Below are positions 42,936 to 55,900 of a DNA stretch of 64,000 bases, piece after piece. The translations under genes were made by a program, and so were the position numbers. Under the pieces are notes generated by a model that searched no databases, had not been told where the DNA came from, and worked only from the letters and a program-made list of their open reading frames with translations. Source of the DNA: Euptelea pleiosperma. Lineage: Eukaryota; Streptophyta; Magnoliopsida; Ranunculales; Eupteleaceae. The stretch spans positions 27,056,978-27,120,977 of the forward strand of contig CM068553.1 in the NCBI GenBank assembly GCA_035048495.1, in the 5' to 3' direction. The number at the start of each line of letters is the position of its first letter. Position 1 is the first letter of the stretch.

Positions 42936-43894
42936 CACTAAATGTTGGATTCAGTGTATCTATGCAGCACCCATCCTGGTATCGAGCTCTAATAGAGAAG
43001 CGACGATCATCTATAGGGCCAACACCTGAAAACACCACATGCAAAGGTAGGAGACCAAACATACAAGGCCTCTAGGACTAAAAAAAAATGAACATGATTT
43101 GATAATCACAACTATCTGACTCATGCAGTCTCTTGCGCTGTCAAAAAGAAAAAAACTTGTTCCTCGAACATTTAATGTCTACACGTTCAATGGTTGCAAC
43201 CCCATGATCAGGTTGACATTGGCCAAGGATACCAAGGTGCGATCCATTGATTGGCGGATTGGATTCCAATTCTCTGCATGTTTGCCGAGTCCAGATATTG
43301 TGCTTATAGTTGCTCATCACCAACTACAGTTCTCAAAACTGTAGACCATCCCAAATACAAAATACCTTTCAAGTGCGCACCCGTGTCCAATAGCATTAGC
43401 ATGAACATAAACCAGACTCAGAAGCCATTGATAAACCAGAGATATTAAAATAATCGATAAATATAATCTCATTGTATGTGGCTGGAAAAAAAAAAAAAAC
43501 ACATCTCCTGGTTGATTGAAAATACTGGAAGTCTACCAGCCAAGAGGCCGCTTTTCATAAGATCCAACAGAGAAAGTCATTTCCCAGTAAAGCTTTACAA
43601 TGATTTTAGCATGGAAATCACTGGGAATTTGTAATAAATATATTGTTCCATCAACAATTTAACAGTATATCCTCCAACTTTGACTGTAAAAGAAAAGTGT
43701 AATTACCTTGCAAGAGTCTCATCACTTAAAGAGTAACTCGCAGCAATACTGCGGTGTCGCAATCTGAGAATGCACTGTCGTCATCTGGGAAGTAAGGATA
43801 AGCTTCACATTTGCAGCTTTGGGGACAGCCATCTTGATCAATTAAGCTGATGATAAAGCAATATAGGTAGCATCACCAATACTATTGGATAAAA
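42936..43894. other. Region downstream of MEX1, including its 3' UTR
   Basis: No gene found on either strand. The MEX1 3' UTR must lie in the part just below 43895 (minus strand), but I saw no strong polyadenylation signal to end it. Confidence 0.4.
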
Positions 43895-43977
43895 TCATGG
43901 TCCAAACACTAACTCCTTCAAAGATCTCAATGGCGAGCTGTATCCGTAGGCTTTGGTGTCTCTCCACAAAGCTATTC
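43895..43977 (-). CDS. MEX1: MEX1 last coding exon
   Basis: 83 bp. Acceptor CTATCAG|GAATAG. Encodes IALWRDTKAYGYSSPLRSLK then ELVFGP and TGA (43897-43895). Confidence 0.92.
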
Positions 43978-46900
43978 CTGATAGAAAGGAAATAATGCAA
44001 TTACAATTTTGCTCTGCCTATTTACACACTTTCTTAACCAGAATCAGAGCTAGAAAAATGTCACATTCTTCAAGAACTTTGGAGTAGTTCTATTTCTTAT
44101 GGCCCTTGCAACAAACAAGGCCTGTCGTCAACAGTTTACACACCTGACAAGAATCGTTAAATTTTCACTTCTAATCACACTATAGACACAAGAAGTCAAC
44201 GTGGGTTGGCTTTTACAAAGTAGTTTATTTTTTCTTTTTAACAGACCACCGAAGGTGTGACAAACTACTTACACAGTAAGTAGCTCATCAAAAGCTTTTA
44301 TTTTAGGATGAAGACATCCTCCGTCTTGTACACGTGGTGTACATGGAAGTGGTCCGGACCCAACAAGTGGTGACCCCACTTTGGAGATGTTTGCAGCCGA
44401 AGACCAAACTGATTAGATACTCCTAACCATTCAATCTACTGCATACTTTTGAATGGTAAGTAAAATATATGATGGTTGGGATCCTCCAATCTGATTTTTG
44501 GCCTAGGAAATCTCCTAGGTTGGACCAGCCCTGATTCCCTCGTGATTGCCATGTGTACGCCACAAATAAGGAGGCCACGGCATAAGTATCACCAGTTCCA
44601 ATCTATTTTCTAGAATCGTGGTTACAGTAATCAGAAACTTCAGTAATAAGGATGGATTCCAAGAGGATGCATGTTCTAGCACTACTGCAACCCCAAGCTG
44701 AAATACTGAATTAAGCCAGATTCCCTCGTGAATTTATACAGCCAAAATCACTAACATAAAATATAATCAGAGAATTTCCATAGACTGATAGTAAAATATG
44801 AGGATAGAGGAACAACCTATCCAAACATACAAGCCAAGTGTTGCTGCCAAGAAGAATTCCCTGCTAATACTGTTTAAGCTGGAACAACAATGGACGGTTT
44901 AGATCTCAGAAATAATACTGCAGATCAAACAAAAGTGACATGATGAGTAATGAAGATGTAACTTGAGAAAAGGGCGAGAACTGACCAGTACATGCAAGTA
45001 AGGTTCCCCCATCCATGCAGGAAAGATGCCCAGGTTGAACCAGTGAACCTAAAATCAGAAACTAAAGTTAACTCTGAATGTAATGTGGAGTTGACATCAG
45101 AATAAAAGTTTACATGCAACTCAGCCAATCCATATCCACTTGTTTCAGTTGGTACTGGCTCTTTGTTAACAAGATTTGACTCAGACACTCAGCCGACTTG
45201 ACAGTATATCCAGTTCACATACAAAAAAACCAACCGATATGAACTTTAAGTTCTTTACTTAATAAACTCAACAAAGTTGTATTTAAGTTGAATCAGATTT
45301 TGGAGTTGACAAAGTGGCACTCCAACACCATCTTTTAAAACTAGGAACAACCGAACAATACACTTGGTTTTGAACAAAAGACTCAAAGTTAAATGGAAAT
45401 AATTCCAAGGAAATAAATTTCGCTATCCATTTTCTAGGTTATCGAAAGGAAAGAATACATACATGGAAAGAATGCTAAATTTCACGAAATATTTCCATTC
45501 ATGTTGAAATATTTCGTGTGAACTGTAAATTTCGATCAATTGACAGTGTAAAGATGTATTATTTCGATCGAAATGTTTCGACATGTATGGATACATTTCG
45601 ATTGAAGGTAGGAAACATCCCATTTGAGCTCAAAACCGCCACAAATCCAATATTTGATCCATTTAGCCTCTTTCCATATATATAAAATTTCTATAATAAT
45701 AGGGAAATTATTTTTTCTGTGAGCTTTTTACCTCTTCCAGTCAAATATTTGAAAGTGTTTGAAAAAAAATGTCCCTATACCAAAACTGTCCTTACCTGTC
45801 TTTTCAAAAGATAAATGTGAAGTTAGAAGAACATTTCTATCAAACATTGACTGGAAGAGGTAAAAAGCTCACTGCAATATCATGAAATATTGAATAGACC
45901 TACAATGATACTAGCAGTTTCCCATAACCATTTATAACAAGCAGAAATGGAATCTATGTCCGGAAACTTGGAGATTGACTGGGGATTGGAAACACAGCCT
46001 AGTTGACTTGGTTTTAACCAAGCTCCAGATGTATGAAAATCAGATGAGTCGATGACCAATGAAACCACTTTTTTGTAAACTAAATTTTTTTCCATCACTC
46101 ATCTGAGTTGAACTCAAAAAATGAAAGACTGATTTCCAAGCAAACTCTATGATAAAACATGAAGTTGGACAACTGCCTAAATTAACCGCCAAAAAGACTG
46201 CACCTTGTCTTCTACATAATCACAGAATTAACCAATTCATTTCCCCCAACAGATGCAGGCTGCCCACATCTTAAATTTCATAAAACAATATCACTTATGG
46301 ATAGGGGTGTTAATGGGCCAGGCTGGCCAGATGGGCTTTTAGGCCCAGTCCTAACAGTTTCGTACTTGGGTTGCATTTTAGGCCCAAAAGTATGGGCCTA
46401 TGTATAATTTTGAGGCCCGTTTGATAAATGGGCTGGGTCTGAGCTTGACTTTATACAAATTACCTTAGACCCAACCGTTATATCTTTTAATGGGCTGAGC
46501 TCGGACCAAACTAAGCCCAGCCAAAATCCATCCCATTAACACCCCTCCTTATGGAGGAAATGTAGCCTATGTAGGACATCATAAAATTCCTATAATCCCC
46601 ATACTTTTTTTTGAATTACTTTTCCAGTTTTTCTTTCTCTATTTGTTGTCGAGGATTTTTGTGAATGGTATACAAAACCATGAGTTATGAAATTCAGAAA
46701 AAGACGAATGAAAGTTTACAGCCATTTATACAGTAACAATAATAGGTTAAATTTAACCTTTAGTTATCTAGCAATGGGACGGAAGAGGATTCAAATGGAA
46801 AGAACTTACCACATGAAGTCACGAATAAAGAGTGCGCGTGGGATCATAAGACCATTTCCGATCATGGCAAGCAACATTGAGAAAGCTGATAAACCTTTGA

Positions 46901-49900
46901 TGTTGTCAGGATTGAGAAAATTTGTCCACTGAACAGGAAATGTGATTCTTGGTTATAAGATTGGATTTTCAAATATGCAGCTTCCTGATATTTCAAAACA
47001 AGGGCATAATCATGCAAATACCATCTGTGTAATTGGCATCCACATGAAGAGTAGGGTTGCAGTCCATCCAGATGTTGATCCAACAAATTTTACGCCTTTC
47101 TCTGAAAGTTTCCCCATTCGTGCCTGAAAGTCTTAGTGCTTCAAAATTAAAAAGATCCCAGGACCCCAAATGCCTAAAATCTCATGATACATTGAAGGAT
47201 GATGGTGGAGAAATCAAGTTCAATCCAGAAGCTAGTTGTGCAATTAGAAAGTAGAAACAATAGCTGCACTGTCAAAGCATGTTTCATAAAGCTAAGTACT
47301 TGTCTGGAACCCTTGATGAAGGGATGGAAAAAGATGTTCCCCATTTCCTGTGCCACAAACATGGCACACATGGAGGGAAGTTAGGACTAACCATATGATG
47401 GGTCACACCATAGAAAAATTCAAGATGGGAAGTAAACAAGAACGATGGTAACCACGATAACCATATATATTTTTGTAGACTGTCCATTATATTTCTAAAC
47501 ATATGATAGTTTGTAATAAATAGGGTGGTTAGGCTCGTATAGTCAGGCCGAGGCTGGGTGGGATCCGTCACAAAGTGGGTCCTGACCTGCATGCATAGCA
47601 TGCGTAGGGGAATGCAGGGAGAGCAGCTTTTCCCATCCTCCATCTGGAAAAGAACACCTTTGATTGTTCTAGAATAATTAAAACCTTTTGGGGGTGAATG
47701 TATACAATCTTGAAGTTGGTTGGATGCAAGTTAGATCTGATCATACATATCTTTCGTGTGCTTGGATAGAATGGAGCTGAAGGGTCAGGTCCTGCTCAAC
47801 CAACCCCCCCTCCCTTCCCTTTTCCACGACAGTTTCCATTTCCATTAAAGAGAAATTTTCACTCGACTCAGTTAAGACACTTACTGGGATAGGAGACTAA
47901 AGAACTGCTTCCAATCATGCCATTAGTCTAAGCATTAAGAATTTCTTTTTGCTATTTTCTAGCAATCTTCAATTACTTTAGAGGTCTAAAAGAGGAAACC
48001 TTTTAAGACATCAAAGTTTGTTATTTAGGATCCTAGATGGGGCTATTAGAAGCTGCTGGAAAATTAAGGTTGGAAGTCTAAGGAAGTTGTTTAAGAGTTA
48101 CATTATATGGTTAAGTTGTTTTACATAGAAGAGTAGCACTAACCAGCCTACAGAAAAATCAAAATGATATGGTTTAGATCAATGCTCACAGTCACTCTCG
48201 AGAAGGCACTGTATAGAAAAGTTTGAATCGAAGTGTGGAATATGTCATTCAAACAAATGATTGTTTTGATCAATCAAAGGTTAATGGAGGAGCTGAAATT
48301 AAGGCCTGAGAGAAGAGAGTAGTATAAAAGGCATGCTTTAGAGAAGAAATATTTGTGGGTAATACAAAAGGCGTGCTTTAGAGAAGAAAATTTTCCAAAA
48401 AGTAATATTACAACCACCAATCAATGGACTGAACAACCTAAAGAGGAAACTTGTAGAACTAGATCATCTAGCAGAGGTAAACAAAGGTATTCAATATGAT
48501 CATTCTGGCGGCAAGCGATAAGATATGCAATTGAAGAAGGCTAGCAGTACAGTTGGTTCTACTAGTGTGCTTGAAACTTCAAATCTGTTAAAATTTGTTG
48601 GGGTTCAGGAAAGTTTCTCTACAAAACAATGTCATTTGTAGCAATATCTTCGATGCCTCAACATAGAAGCACACTAGTTCATAGAAACAAAAGAGGAATT
48701 TTTTTTTCTGAGAAGTATGTATCATTAAAAAGGGGATCCCAAAAAAAATACAAAAAAAAAAGAACAAACTCCTTAATCGTAAAGGAGGAGAAACACCTAA
48801 CATCTCATCCCATCTAAAAACAAAGGTTTCAAAGAAACACCCTTCGAAATCTGGATAAGTAGTAGACCAAAGATAAAGAAAAGCCTTTAACTTTCAAAAC
48901 CAGATCCTGGACATCTATTTCCTTCTCTTCAAAAATCCTCGAGTTTCTTTCTTCCATAAGGCCACACACTAGCGAACGAGAGAATACGCCAAATAAAACC
49001 TTGCCCACTTAGAAATTCCCTTGAGCTTCCTTGGAAAAAACCTCACACATGATGCGGAACCACAAACTGAATGCCGAACAGTAAGAAGAAAATCTACCAC
49101 ACCTTGTAAGAGTATCTACAATGGATGAGCACTTGATCAACCGATTCAGCATTTGCCTTGCATAACACACATGTTCGGCAACATCATCCCCCTGCTAATC
49201 AAATGATCTACTATCAAAAGCTTGTTCTGAATCACAGTCTAGACAAAGAACTTAACTCTCGATGGAATAGGGGGGGCGGGCCAAACAACGGATGCCGGCA
49301 ACTCCCCCTGACTCCCCGGAAAACTATGCGAGAAGAGTGAACTAACTGAAAAGTTCCCTTGCAGTTCCCACCTCCAGGTTCTCTTATATGGCTTCGTATC
49401 CAAACTAGGATTCTCTCCAACCCGAAGCAAGAGAGAAGCAAGACTATCCATCTCCTAATCATTCATATTCCTCCGGAAGCTAAAATTCCAGGAAGCAAAA
49501 CCTCTACTCCACTCCACACAATGACTGCTCCTTGACGATCAGATAGTTGTAATAATGGATTTGATGGATCTACGGTTTGGTTCTAGGGTTCGAAAGAGAG
49601 AAAAGAGAGAAAATGAGAGCATGTGAATACACATGATTCACAACTTCTAATTTATGTAAGAACTTTACATGGACTAAAATTCCCTCACAATATAAAAGGG
49701 TCCCTTGTGACATAAAGGGTACACCTTGACAACACTCCCCCTTGTTATCAGATACGTATTTTATATGTATTGGGTTATTATGTAAATACCCCTTGATGTG
49801 AGGGGTGTACTTGTCTTTGTTTATTCCCTTTCATATAAATAAGATTTATGGAGTCATTGTGACCTAAGCACAATAGACATCATTTTCTCCTCTCTTCTTT

Positions 49901-52900
49901 CTTCTCTCTTCTCCAAACCTAACTCTAACTCTAATTCTTCAATTCAACTAATTCAACTTGGTATCAGAGCCTTCAATTGATCGATCACCAGAGGAAATTG
50001 ACGAACCTGCACTGATATCTCACTGTACCGTATGGCTGACGTCATAAGCCATACGGACACGCATTTCGAGGTCTTATACGCAACTCGAGGTCTGTCGGGA
50101 ACTTCACCTCTTTATAGATCTTGATTTTTTGGTGATTTTTTGGGAATTTTTAAGGCTGTTCTTGATAGATTTTCAGACCATTTTCTTCAAAAATCATGAA
50201 ATATAGTTTTTCCACACCAGTCGTTTTTTCCTTCGATTTAGGGTTTCTTGATGGGATTTCTTGGTCCTTTTTGGTCCCTTCCAATGCTAGAAACCTATTG
50301 AATCCAGCCTTAGGACTTTCCATGACCTATTGAAGTTTGTGGGTTGAAAACTCTCCTTCCCTATTACCGCCGGTACCCATTTTTGGGTGATCGGGGCTGT
50401 CGGTTTGGTCATAAACCCTGTTTTCTGCTCCTCTAAGGTTAGTTGAGGATAACTATAACCTTTTGTGAGCATTCCCTACTTTTTTGTGAGGATTTCCACT
50501 CTCCTCTATTACCGCCGGTGACTATAATGGGGTTACTGGGCTGCGATTTCAGCCTAGCAGCAACTCTTGTTGATAGTTTCAGCTCCTTGATCGTTTTTGT
50601 TGGCTATATGAGAGGATCCTTGAGTCTTACTTGATTATCGGGATTTATTCGGATGTTTTTCGGGCCTTCGGTTTGGTCCTTTAGTCCTTTCTGCCATCAG
50701 TTTGACCTTCAACATCTCTCATATCTTTCTCGTGGTGTTTTTTGACATCACGGTGCTGCTCTATTGTTGATTTGGACTTGGTTCATCATGGAGAAACAAC
50801 CAACGCTTGTGGAAAAACAACCATCACCCTCGGACACTCCCTCAGAGTCAAAGGTGAGCACGAAAGTTCACCCCATTGGAGTTGGAGGGCCTATGGTGCA
50901 TCATCTGGCCTACGAGAACCCGAGCCTACAGATTACTTCGGTGAAGTTGGACAGCAAGAACTATCTACGGTGGGCCCAGGTTGCACGGTTATTTCTTGGA
51001 GGCCGTAGGAAGCTAGGCCACACTACAGGAGATACAGTTGAGCCTCCCAGGACTGATCCCTTGTATCGACAGTGGGAGACAGAGTTATGTCATGGCTGCT
51101 CAACTCTATGGAGCCGGAAATCAGCCAGAGTTTCTTATTCATGCGCACAGCTCGAGAGGTTTGGGAGATTACACGGAAGACCTACTCAGAGCAGCAGAAT
51201 GCTGGCAGGGCTTTTCAATTGAGACAGAGTATCTCTCACTTTAGACAAGGGGAGAAGTCCATTTCTCAGTACTATACCGCTCTTCGCACCATGTGGCAGG
51301 AGCTCGACCATTATTATTCTTATCGGCCTCTTCATCCAGGAGAGATAGCTCCCTACCAGCAGTATATGGAGAAGGGTCGGATTTTTTATTTCCTTGCTGG
51401 ACTCAATCCATCTTATGTGCTTGCTCGTGTTCAGATCTCGAGCAGCAAGATGGATATTCCCTCTCTCAGCGAGGTGTATGCATATCTTCAGAGCGAGGAG
51501 AGCCGCTGGATTTCCCTCCAGGATGAGCATCCAGTTTCCCAGCGATCAGCGCTTGCCAGTTCCTCTGCTCCTCCTGCCTTCCAGCATCAGCAGTCTCAGA
51601 AGGGTCGCTCTTCTCAACCTTCTTCTGCAACTGTGTCTTATGTTCCTATTAGTACGACTTCAGGGAAGTCTTCTTCGAGGGAAAGGCCCAAGTGTGATTA
51701 TTGTGGTAAGCTGGGGCATGTGAGAGATAGGTGCTGGAAGCTTCATGGTCGTCCTAGCCAGCCAGCTTCCTCTGGAGCCAATACTGCTCAATTGGATGCT
51801 CCGATGCCTCTTCAGGATTCACAGCCTAGTCCGTTGGTAGCTCTTGCTGGTATTTCTACTATTGAGATTGCTGTTCTCCGATGGTTGCTGAGTCAGCTGG
51901 ACGGTCCTTCTGCCACCCCTTCAACCTCCTTTGCCCAGTCAGGTAACATAAGACCTGCCCATCATGTGTCCATATCCTCTCCTAGTTCCCCTTGGATCAT
52001 TGATTTAGGGGCTTCGGAACACATGACGGGTATGTCTTCCCTTTTTTCCACATACTCTATTTGTTCTGGTAGAGATAAGGTTAAAACTGCAGATGGTACC
52101 CTATCTTCTATCTCTGGGAAAGGGAATATCCTTCCTTCCCCTCATTTACCTTTATCCTCTGTTTTGCATGTTCCTACTTTTACTTCTAACCTATTGTCTA
52201 TGAGTTCCCTTACCCGTCAGCTAAACTGTAGTGTGACCTTTTTTCCTTCCTCCCGTGTCTTTCAGGATCTGGAAACGAGGATAATTGGTACTGGACGTGA
52301 AGCCGATGGCCTCTATTTTATGGATGGACGTATCTCTGAGCTCACAACACTGCAGTCTCATAGTAGTCTTAGTAGTAGTTTATCTTCTGTTCTATGTTAG
52401 TATGCCCGTCTGGGGCATGTCTCTTTTCAATACTTGAAACACTTATTTCCTGCTTTGTTTAATTCTGTTTCTTTTTCTGAGTTACATTGTGAGACATGTG
52501 AGCTCTCCAAACATTGTAGATCCACTTATCCATCCAGAGGTAATAAAAGCGTCAGTTCTTTTGATATTGTGCATTCTGATGTGTGGGGTCCTTCACTTGT
52601 TACCTCTATTTTTGGCTTCCGCTACTTTGTTACTTTCATTGATGACCATACACGGTGTACGTGGGTTTATCTAATGAAAACCAAAGCTGAAGTCCGTTCC
52701 ATCTTCAAGGGTTTTCATAAGCTGATCCACACCTAGTATGGTGCCTCCATCAAGGTCCTTCTGATGTGTGGGGTCCTTCACTTGTTACCTCTATTTTTTG
52801 GCTTTCGCTACTTTGTTACTTTCATTGATAACCATATACGGTGTACGTGGGTCTATCTCATGAAAACCAAAGCTGAAGTCCATTCCATCTTCAAGGGTTT

Positions 52901-55900
52901 TCATAAGCTGATCCACACCTAGTATGGTGCCTCCATCAAGGTCCTTCGATCTGACCAAGGTGGAAAGTACATGTTTGGAGGTCTCAAGCAGTATTTTTTT
53001 GACCATGGGATTTGCCATCAAAATTCCTACAGCTACACCCCTCAACAGAATGGTGTGGTTGAACGAAAAATGAGTCATCTGACAAAGGTCGCTCGATCTC
53101 TTTTGATCGGTGCCCATGTCCCAAGCTCTTATTGGTCCGATGCTGTTTTAACCGCTGCTTACCTGACTAACCGGATGCCTTCACGTGCACTCAACTTCCA
53201 GTCTCCAGTTCAGGTTCTTGCTCCTAGCTCATCTTTATTCTCTAGCACACCTCGCATCTTTGGGTGTGTCTGCTTTGTTCACATTATGGGTCCACACCGT
53301 AACAAGTTGGATCCTAAAGCTCTTAAGTGTGTCTTCCTTGGTTACCCTTCTTCTCACAAGGGGTACAAGTGTTATCACCCCTCGACAGGCAAGAAGTTTG
53401 TTTCCATAGATGCACCTTTCGCGAGGTGACATTCTTTTTCTCCCCTACCTATCTTTAGGGAGAGAGAAGTAATGAAGAGAGGTCTGATCTTTGTCATCTT
53501 CTTACTGTATCTATGACTCCATTCCCATTGGTCGTCGAGCAACCTACTCAACCTACTATAGTGTCTGATAGTGCTCCTAGAGCACAGGGGGAGCTTCAGG
53601 TCTATCGCAGAAGAGGGAAGGAGGCCATCGCTGATCCAGTACCAGTGGTTCCATCCTCGAATCCAGATAACATATCTTCCACCTCTGTTCCTATCATTTC
53701 TTCTTCCACTGATGTGTGTGCTCTTGATCTTCCCATTGCTTTACGAAAGGGCACTCGTAGTTGTACTCAACATCCCTTGAGCAACTTTGTCTCCTACGAT
53801 GCATTGTCTCCTTCCTACAAGGCATTCATTACTTCTGTGGCCACTATCCCTATTCCCACTTCTGTGGTAGAAGGATTGGCACATCCCAGATAGAAAACTG
53901 CTATGGTCGAGGAGATGCGTGCCTTACACAAGAATAAGACATGGGAGCTTGTTGATTTGCCAAGAGGCAAGAAGCCAGTTGGGTGCAGATGGGTATTCCC
54001 AGTAAAGTATCAGGCAGATGGGTTAATTGAGAAGTACAAGGCTAGATTGGTAGCCAAGGGGTATACTCAGACCTACGGGATTGACTACGTGGAGACTTTT
54101 GCACCTGTGGCAAAGATGAACTCTATCTGGGTGTTGTTGTCTTTAGCAGCAAACCAAGCATGGCATTTGCATCAGCTGGATGTAAAGAATGCTTTCCTTC
54201 AAGGTGATTCACATGAAGAAGTCTATATGGTACCTCCGCCAAGATTCAGCCCCCTAGGGGATGGCAGCAAGGTATGTCGACTGAGAAAAGCCCTCTGTGG
54301 GCTTAAGCAGTCTCCCAGAGCTTGGTTCGAGAGGTTCACTCTAGCAGTAAAGAAGTTGGGGTATACTCAAAGTCAAGCCGATCACACACTATTTGTGAAG
54401 CATCTAGGAAAGAGCACTACTGCCCTCATCATTTATGTGGATGACATCATTCTGACAGGGAATGATGCAGAAGAGGTGACCAAGCTAAAGAATCATCTGG
54501 CAGGGGAATTTGAAACTAAGGATCTGGGGCTTCTCAAGTACTTTCTCAGCATAGAGGTTGCAAGATCCAGTCAATGGATCTTCATCTCACAACGGAAGTA
54601 CGTCCTAGACCTATTGCAGGACTCTGGCAAGCTGGGAGTTAAGCCAGTTGAGACTCCCATAGAGTAGAATCACCAGTTGGCTGACTCAAACAGTGAGCCC
54701 TTACAGGATGTGGGAGGTTTTCAGCGACTGGTTGGGAGATTGATCTATCTCTCCCTGACTCGACCAGACATTGCCAATGCGGTCAATGTTATCAGCCAGT
54801 ACATGCATTCTCCTAGGGAGATCCATTTAGAGACAGCACACAGGATTCTAAGATATCTCGAGGCTGCCCCTGACAGAGGCCTTCTCTTCCAGAAGAATGA
54901 CCACATGAGAGTTGAGTCATATACTGATGCAGACTGGGCAGGTGCCAAGGATGATAGGCGATCTACTTCAAGCTATTGCACCTTTGTTGGGGGCAATTTA
55001 GTTACTTTGAGGAGCAAGAAGCAACCTGTTGTTGCCAGATCCAGTGCCAAGGCAGAATTCAGGGCAATGGCCCATGGCTTGTGCGAGATGCTCTGGTTGA
55101 AGATGTTGGTTGCTGAGCTTGATTTTCCAATCTTTGGCGTTGGTGAGCTTGTATTGCGACAACAAGGCTGCTATCAGTATTGCTCATAACTCGGTACAAC
55201 ATGATCGGGTCAAGCACATTAAAGTGGATCGTCACTTCATAAAGGAGAAGATTGTATCTGGAGAAGTCTGCATTCCCTTTGTGAAGACCGATGAGCAAGT
55301 AGCGGATGTCTTCACCAAAGGAGTTCCCAGTAGATAGCTTCACAGATGCTTATGCAAGTTGGGCATGCGGGATATCTATGCACCAACTTGAGGGGGAGTG
55401 TTATCAGATACATATTTTATACGTATTGGGTAATTATGTAAATACCCCTTGATGTGAGGGGTATACTTGTCTTTGTTTATTCCCTTTCATATAAATAAGA
55501 TTTATGGAGTCATTGTGACCTAAGCACAATAGACATCATTTTCTTCTCTCGTCTTTCTTCTCCCTTCTCCAAACCTAACTCTAACTCTAATTCTTCAATT
55601 CAACTAATTCAACTCTCCTCAAGTTGGTGCATAGATATCTATCATGCCCAACTAGTTAAGACATCGGTGGCAACTAATAGCCTGGGACTCCCTTAGTGAA
55701 AACATATGCTACTTGTTCGTCAGTCTTCACAAAAGGAGTGCACACTTCCCCTAGAAATATATTTTTTCTTATGAAGTGCCTATCCACCTCAATGTGCTTT
55801 GCCCGATCATGCTGGACTGGGTTGTGAGCGATGCTCCTTGTTGCCTTGTTATCATAATATAGACTTATCGAGCCAGTAATTGGGAATCCTAGTTCAGCTA

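Larger units (their letters stand above)
49743..55614 (+). mobile_element. Copia LTR retrotransposon (5872 bp), nested, inactive
   Basis: Two 216-bp LTRs, 49743-49958 and 55399-55614, both TGTTATCAGATAC to AATTCAACT. Primer site TGGTATCAGAGC from 49959; purine tract GAGGGGGAG before the right LTR. Imperfect target duplication CCCCT / CTCCT (49738-49742, 55615-55619). Removing the element restores the purine tract of the opposite-strand copia element (CTCCCCCT then CAAGTTGG). Gene order gag-protease-integrase-RT-RNase H is that of Ty1/copia. Several frame shifts and stops inactivate it (see parts). It lies in the 16.3-kb MEX1 intron in the opposite direction to MEX1. Confidence 0.92.

Noticed and set aside
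54745..55343. Minus-strand ORFs over the copia RNase H region
   Set aside because: Antisense shadows of the plus-strand RNase H.
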